Of a DNA stretch of 64,000 bases, positions 61,415 to 64,000 are shown one piece after another (positions within the stretch are counted from its first letter, which is position 1; each line of letters starts with the position of its first letter). The DNA comes from Tamilnaduibacter salinus (lineage in GTDB: Bacteria; Pseudomonadota; Gammaproteobacteria; Pseudomonadales; Oleiphilaceae): contig NZ_QEKQ01000007.1 in the NCBI RefSeq assembly GCF_003096655.1, forward strand, positions 1 to 64,000, written 5' to 3'. The notes beneath the pieces were generated by a model that was given only the letters and a program-made list of their open reading frames with translations, was not told where the DNA came from and searched no databases. The translations under genes and the position numbers were made by a program.

Positions 61415-62554
61415 ATGACAGTGACAAACCCCAATGCAACACGGGTAATTGTCGGCATGTCCGGCGGGGTGGACTCCTCCGTTTCAGCCATGCTGCTGCA
61501 GTCCCAGGGCTATGCCGTCGAGGGCCTGTTCATGAAAAACTGGGACGAGGACGACGGCACCGAATACTGCACCGCCATGACCGACCTGGCGGACGCCCAG
61601 GCCGTCGCGGACCGCCTCGGCATCACGCTCCACACGGCGAGCTTCTCGGCAGAGTACTGGGATCGTGTGTTCGAGCATTTCCTGTCGGAATACCAGGCCG
61701 GACGCACACCGAACCCGGACATCCTGTGCAATAAGGAAGTGAAGTTCCGGGCCTTTCTGGATTACGCCCTGACGCTCGGCGCGGATTACATCGCCACAGG
61801 CCATTATGCCCGCCGTCGTCCGCCTGAATACGGCGAAGGCCCCGCCGAGCTGTTGAAGGGCCTCGACCCGAACAAAGACCAGAGTTATTTCCTGCACGCC
61901 GTGTCGGGTGAGCGCATTGCCCGGACCCTGTTCCCGCTGGGCGATATTGAAAAGCCGGACGTCCGGAAGATGGCGGCCGAGGCCGGACTGGTCACCCATG
62001 ACAAGAAAGACTCCACGGGCATCTGCTTCATCGGTGAGCGCAAGTTCAAGGACTTCCTCAAGCAGTACATCCCGGCGCAACCGGGTGACATCGAAACCCC
62101 GGACGGCGACGTGATCGGCCGCCATCAGGGACTGATGTACCACACCATCGGACAACGCCAGGGGCTTGGCATTGGGGGCCTGAGCGGCTACAGCGATGAT
62201 CCGTGGTACGTTGCCGAAAAAGACCTGACCCGTAACGTGCTGATCGCCGTTCAGGGCGGCCAGCATCCGTTGCTGTTTTCCCGTGGGCTGACGACCGGCC
62301 CCATCGACTGGGTGGCGGGCCATGCCCCTTCATCGCAGTTCCGCTGCCACGCCAAGGCACGATATCGCCAGCCCGACCAACCCTGCACAGTCACGGTGGG
62401 CGACAGCGGCTGCCGGGTGGACTTCGATGAGCCACAGCGCGCCGTGACACCGGGCCAATCCGTGGTCTTTTACGACGGCGATGTCTGCCTCGGAGGCGGC
62501 GTCATCGAGACCACCTGGCGTGATGCCCACGCATCCCTGTCCGATGCCGGATGA
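61415..62554 (+). CDS. mnmA: tRNA-specific 2-thiouridylase MnmA
   Basis: Places the 2-thio group on wobble U34 of tRNA Glu, Gln and Lys. The 379-aa protein has the PP-loop [16 protein letters not shown] (residues 13-28), the catalytic Cys105 in [12 protein letters not shown], and Cys204 in [24 protein letters not shown] is in the C-terminal part. TAGAAT near 61376 may be a -10 element. hflD follows by 27 nt. Confidence 0.96.
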   Translation: MTVTNPNATRVIVGMSGGVDSSVSAMLLQSQGYAVEGLFMKNWDEDDGTEYCTAMTDLADAQAVADRLGITLHTASFSAEYWDRVFEHFLSEYQAGRTPNPDILCNKEVKFRAFLDYALTLGADYIATGHYARRRPPEYGEGPAELLKGLDPNKDQSYFLHAVSGERIARTLFPLGDIEKPDVRKMAAEAGLVTHDKKDSTGICFIGERKFKDFLKQYIPAQPGDIETPDGDVIGRHQGLMYHTIGQRQGLGIGGLSGYSDDPWYVAEKDLTRNVLIAVQGGQHPLLFSRGLTTGPIDWVAGHAPSSQFRCHAKARYRQPDQPCTVTVGDSGCRVDFDEPQRAVTPGQSVVFYDGDVCLGGGVIETTWRDAHASLSDAG

Positions 62555-62581
62555 GCCGCGAACCCGACTGACGAGGTAATC

Positions 62582-63223
62582 TTGAGTCAATCACTGGACG
62601 ACCAGATCATTGCGCTGGCCGGCCTTTTCCAGGCGGTCACACAAGTACAACAGATCGCGCACCAGGGGCGATGCGATGCCGGCAGTTTCGACACCTGCAT
62701 TGCCTCCCTGTTCGCAACCGACCCACCCTCAACGCGGGCGGTATACGGCGAACTGCGGGACCTCCGCGAAGGGCTCTCCACACTGCGGGACCTGCTCCAG
62801 CAGCAGCGGGGCCAGCAGGACATGGAAATCCTGCGCTATGCCCTCAACCTGATCCATCTCGAATCCCGGCTCCGCAGGAAGCCGGAGATGCTGGATATCA
62901 TCGGCAGCCGCATCGACCAGGCCCGCCACACCGCCGACCACTTCGGCTACAGCCATATCAACCTGATCAACAACCTGGCGTCGATCTACACCGACACGGT
63001 CAGCACCTTCCGGCTCCGCATCCAGGTCACGGGCAGCCCCGCCGAACTCCAGCGCGAGGAAAACGCCGCCCGGGTCAGAGCGCTACTGCTGGCCGGCATC
63101 CGCTCGGCCGTGCTCTGGCGTCAGGTCGGCGGCCGTCGCTGGCACCTGCTGCTGTTCCGGAAGAAGATGACCGAGACCGCAAAGCGGCTCGCGGAGAAGG
63201 CGAATCAGTCGGTGTTGCACTGA
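62582..63223 (+). CDS. hflD: High-frequency lysogenization protein HflD-like
   Basis: A 213-aa all-helical protein of the HflD family, which stands between mnmA and purB in many gammaproteobacteria. In E. coli it binds phage lambda CII; the cellular role is unclear. The family is recognisable by LAGLFQAVTQVQQIAHQGR and INLINNLASIYTDTVSTFRL, then LAGIRSAVLWRQVGGRRW. It starts with TTG, supported by GAGG 5 nt upstream. Confidence 0.93.
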   Translation: MSQSLDDQIIALAGLFQAVTQVQQIAHQGRCDAGSFDTCIASLFATDPPSTRAVYGELRDLREGLSTLRDLLQQQRGQQDMEILRYALNLIHLESRLRRKPEMLDIIGSRIDQARHTADHFGYSHINLINNLASIYTDTVSTFRLRIQVTGSPAELQREENAARVRALLLAGIRSAVLWRQVGGRRWHLLLFRKKMTETAKRLAEKANQSVLH

Positions 63224-63231
63224 CTCTACTG

Positions 63232-63237
63232 TATAAT
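63232..63237 (+). promoter_or_regulatory. Consensus -10 element upstream of purB
   Basis: TATAAT lies 9 nt past the hflD stop and 41 nt before the purB ATG. I see no good -35 at 16-18 nt, so the promoter may be extended or activator-dependent. Confidence 0.35.
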
Positions 63238-63239
63238 AG

Positions 63240-64000
<761 letters not shown>

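Overview
The window is GC-rich chromosomal DNA from a motile gammaproteobacterium. Gene content and order resemble Pseudomonas, Marinobacter and their relatives. Two blocks match arrangements I know from Pseudomonas: murB-ptp-kdsB-trm112-lpxK-(msbA)-exbD-exbB-comEC-lolD, and trxB-aat-bpt-infA-clpA-clpS-cspD-icd-mnmA-hflD-purB. Many proteins are rich in Asp and Glu, which would suit a marine or moderately halophilic organism, but that is inference. The sequence is gene-dense. I see no insertion sequence, prophage, integron or CRISPR array, so it reads as core genome.

Layout. 0.4-12.4 kb: a tRNA-Leu gene, then the flagellar rod, ring and hook cluster on the minus strand. Two sigma-54-type promoters and a hairpin split it into flgBCDE and flgFGHIJKL. 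12.5-21.4 kb: a long inverted-repeat element, a YdjA-like nitroreductase, an Mpo1-like membrane protein, a CyaB-like adenylate cyclase, queF, a YadGH-type ABC exporter, an orphan lipoprotein, a degenerate HD-GYP protein, and a PilZ/lipoprotein pair. 21.5-30.1 kb: a ferric-iron binding protein and permease without a local ATPase, a YiiD-type thioesterase, a long-chain acyl-CoA ligase, a zinc-ribbon membrane protein, and a three-gene ABC importer of unknown substrate. 30.1-36.1 kb: a secreted protein, the split class II ribonucleotide reductase nrdJa-nrdJb behind a structured leader, and a canonical HD-GYP protein. 36.4-47.9 kb: the envelope block. 48.0-52.1 kb: a PilZ protein, a small exported protein, the agmatine-to-putrescine pair aguA-aguB, and a MoxR ATPase without its usual partners. 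52.2-64.0 kb: trxB, the N-degron locus (aat, bpt, clpS, clpA), infA, cspD, icd, rluE, nudJ, mnmA, hflD, and the start of purB, which runs off the end.

How the genes work together. The flagellar genes build the periplasmic rod, the rings and the hook. Cyclic-nucleotide functions recur: a cAMP cyclase, an intact and a degenerate HD-GYP protein, and two PilZ proteins. Lipid A precursor steps (kdsB, lpxK), MsbA and the Lol lipoprotein exporter together supply the outer membrane. Aat and Bpt add N-terminal Leu or Phe to proteins, which ClpS then delivers to ClpA. No wholly new system stands out. The best leads are the heptad-type inverted-repeat elements, the degenerate HD-GYP with its PilZ/lipoprotein neighbours, the nrdJ leader, the truncated MoxR locus, and the unassigned ABC importer.
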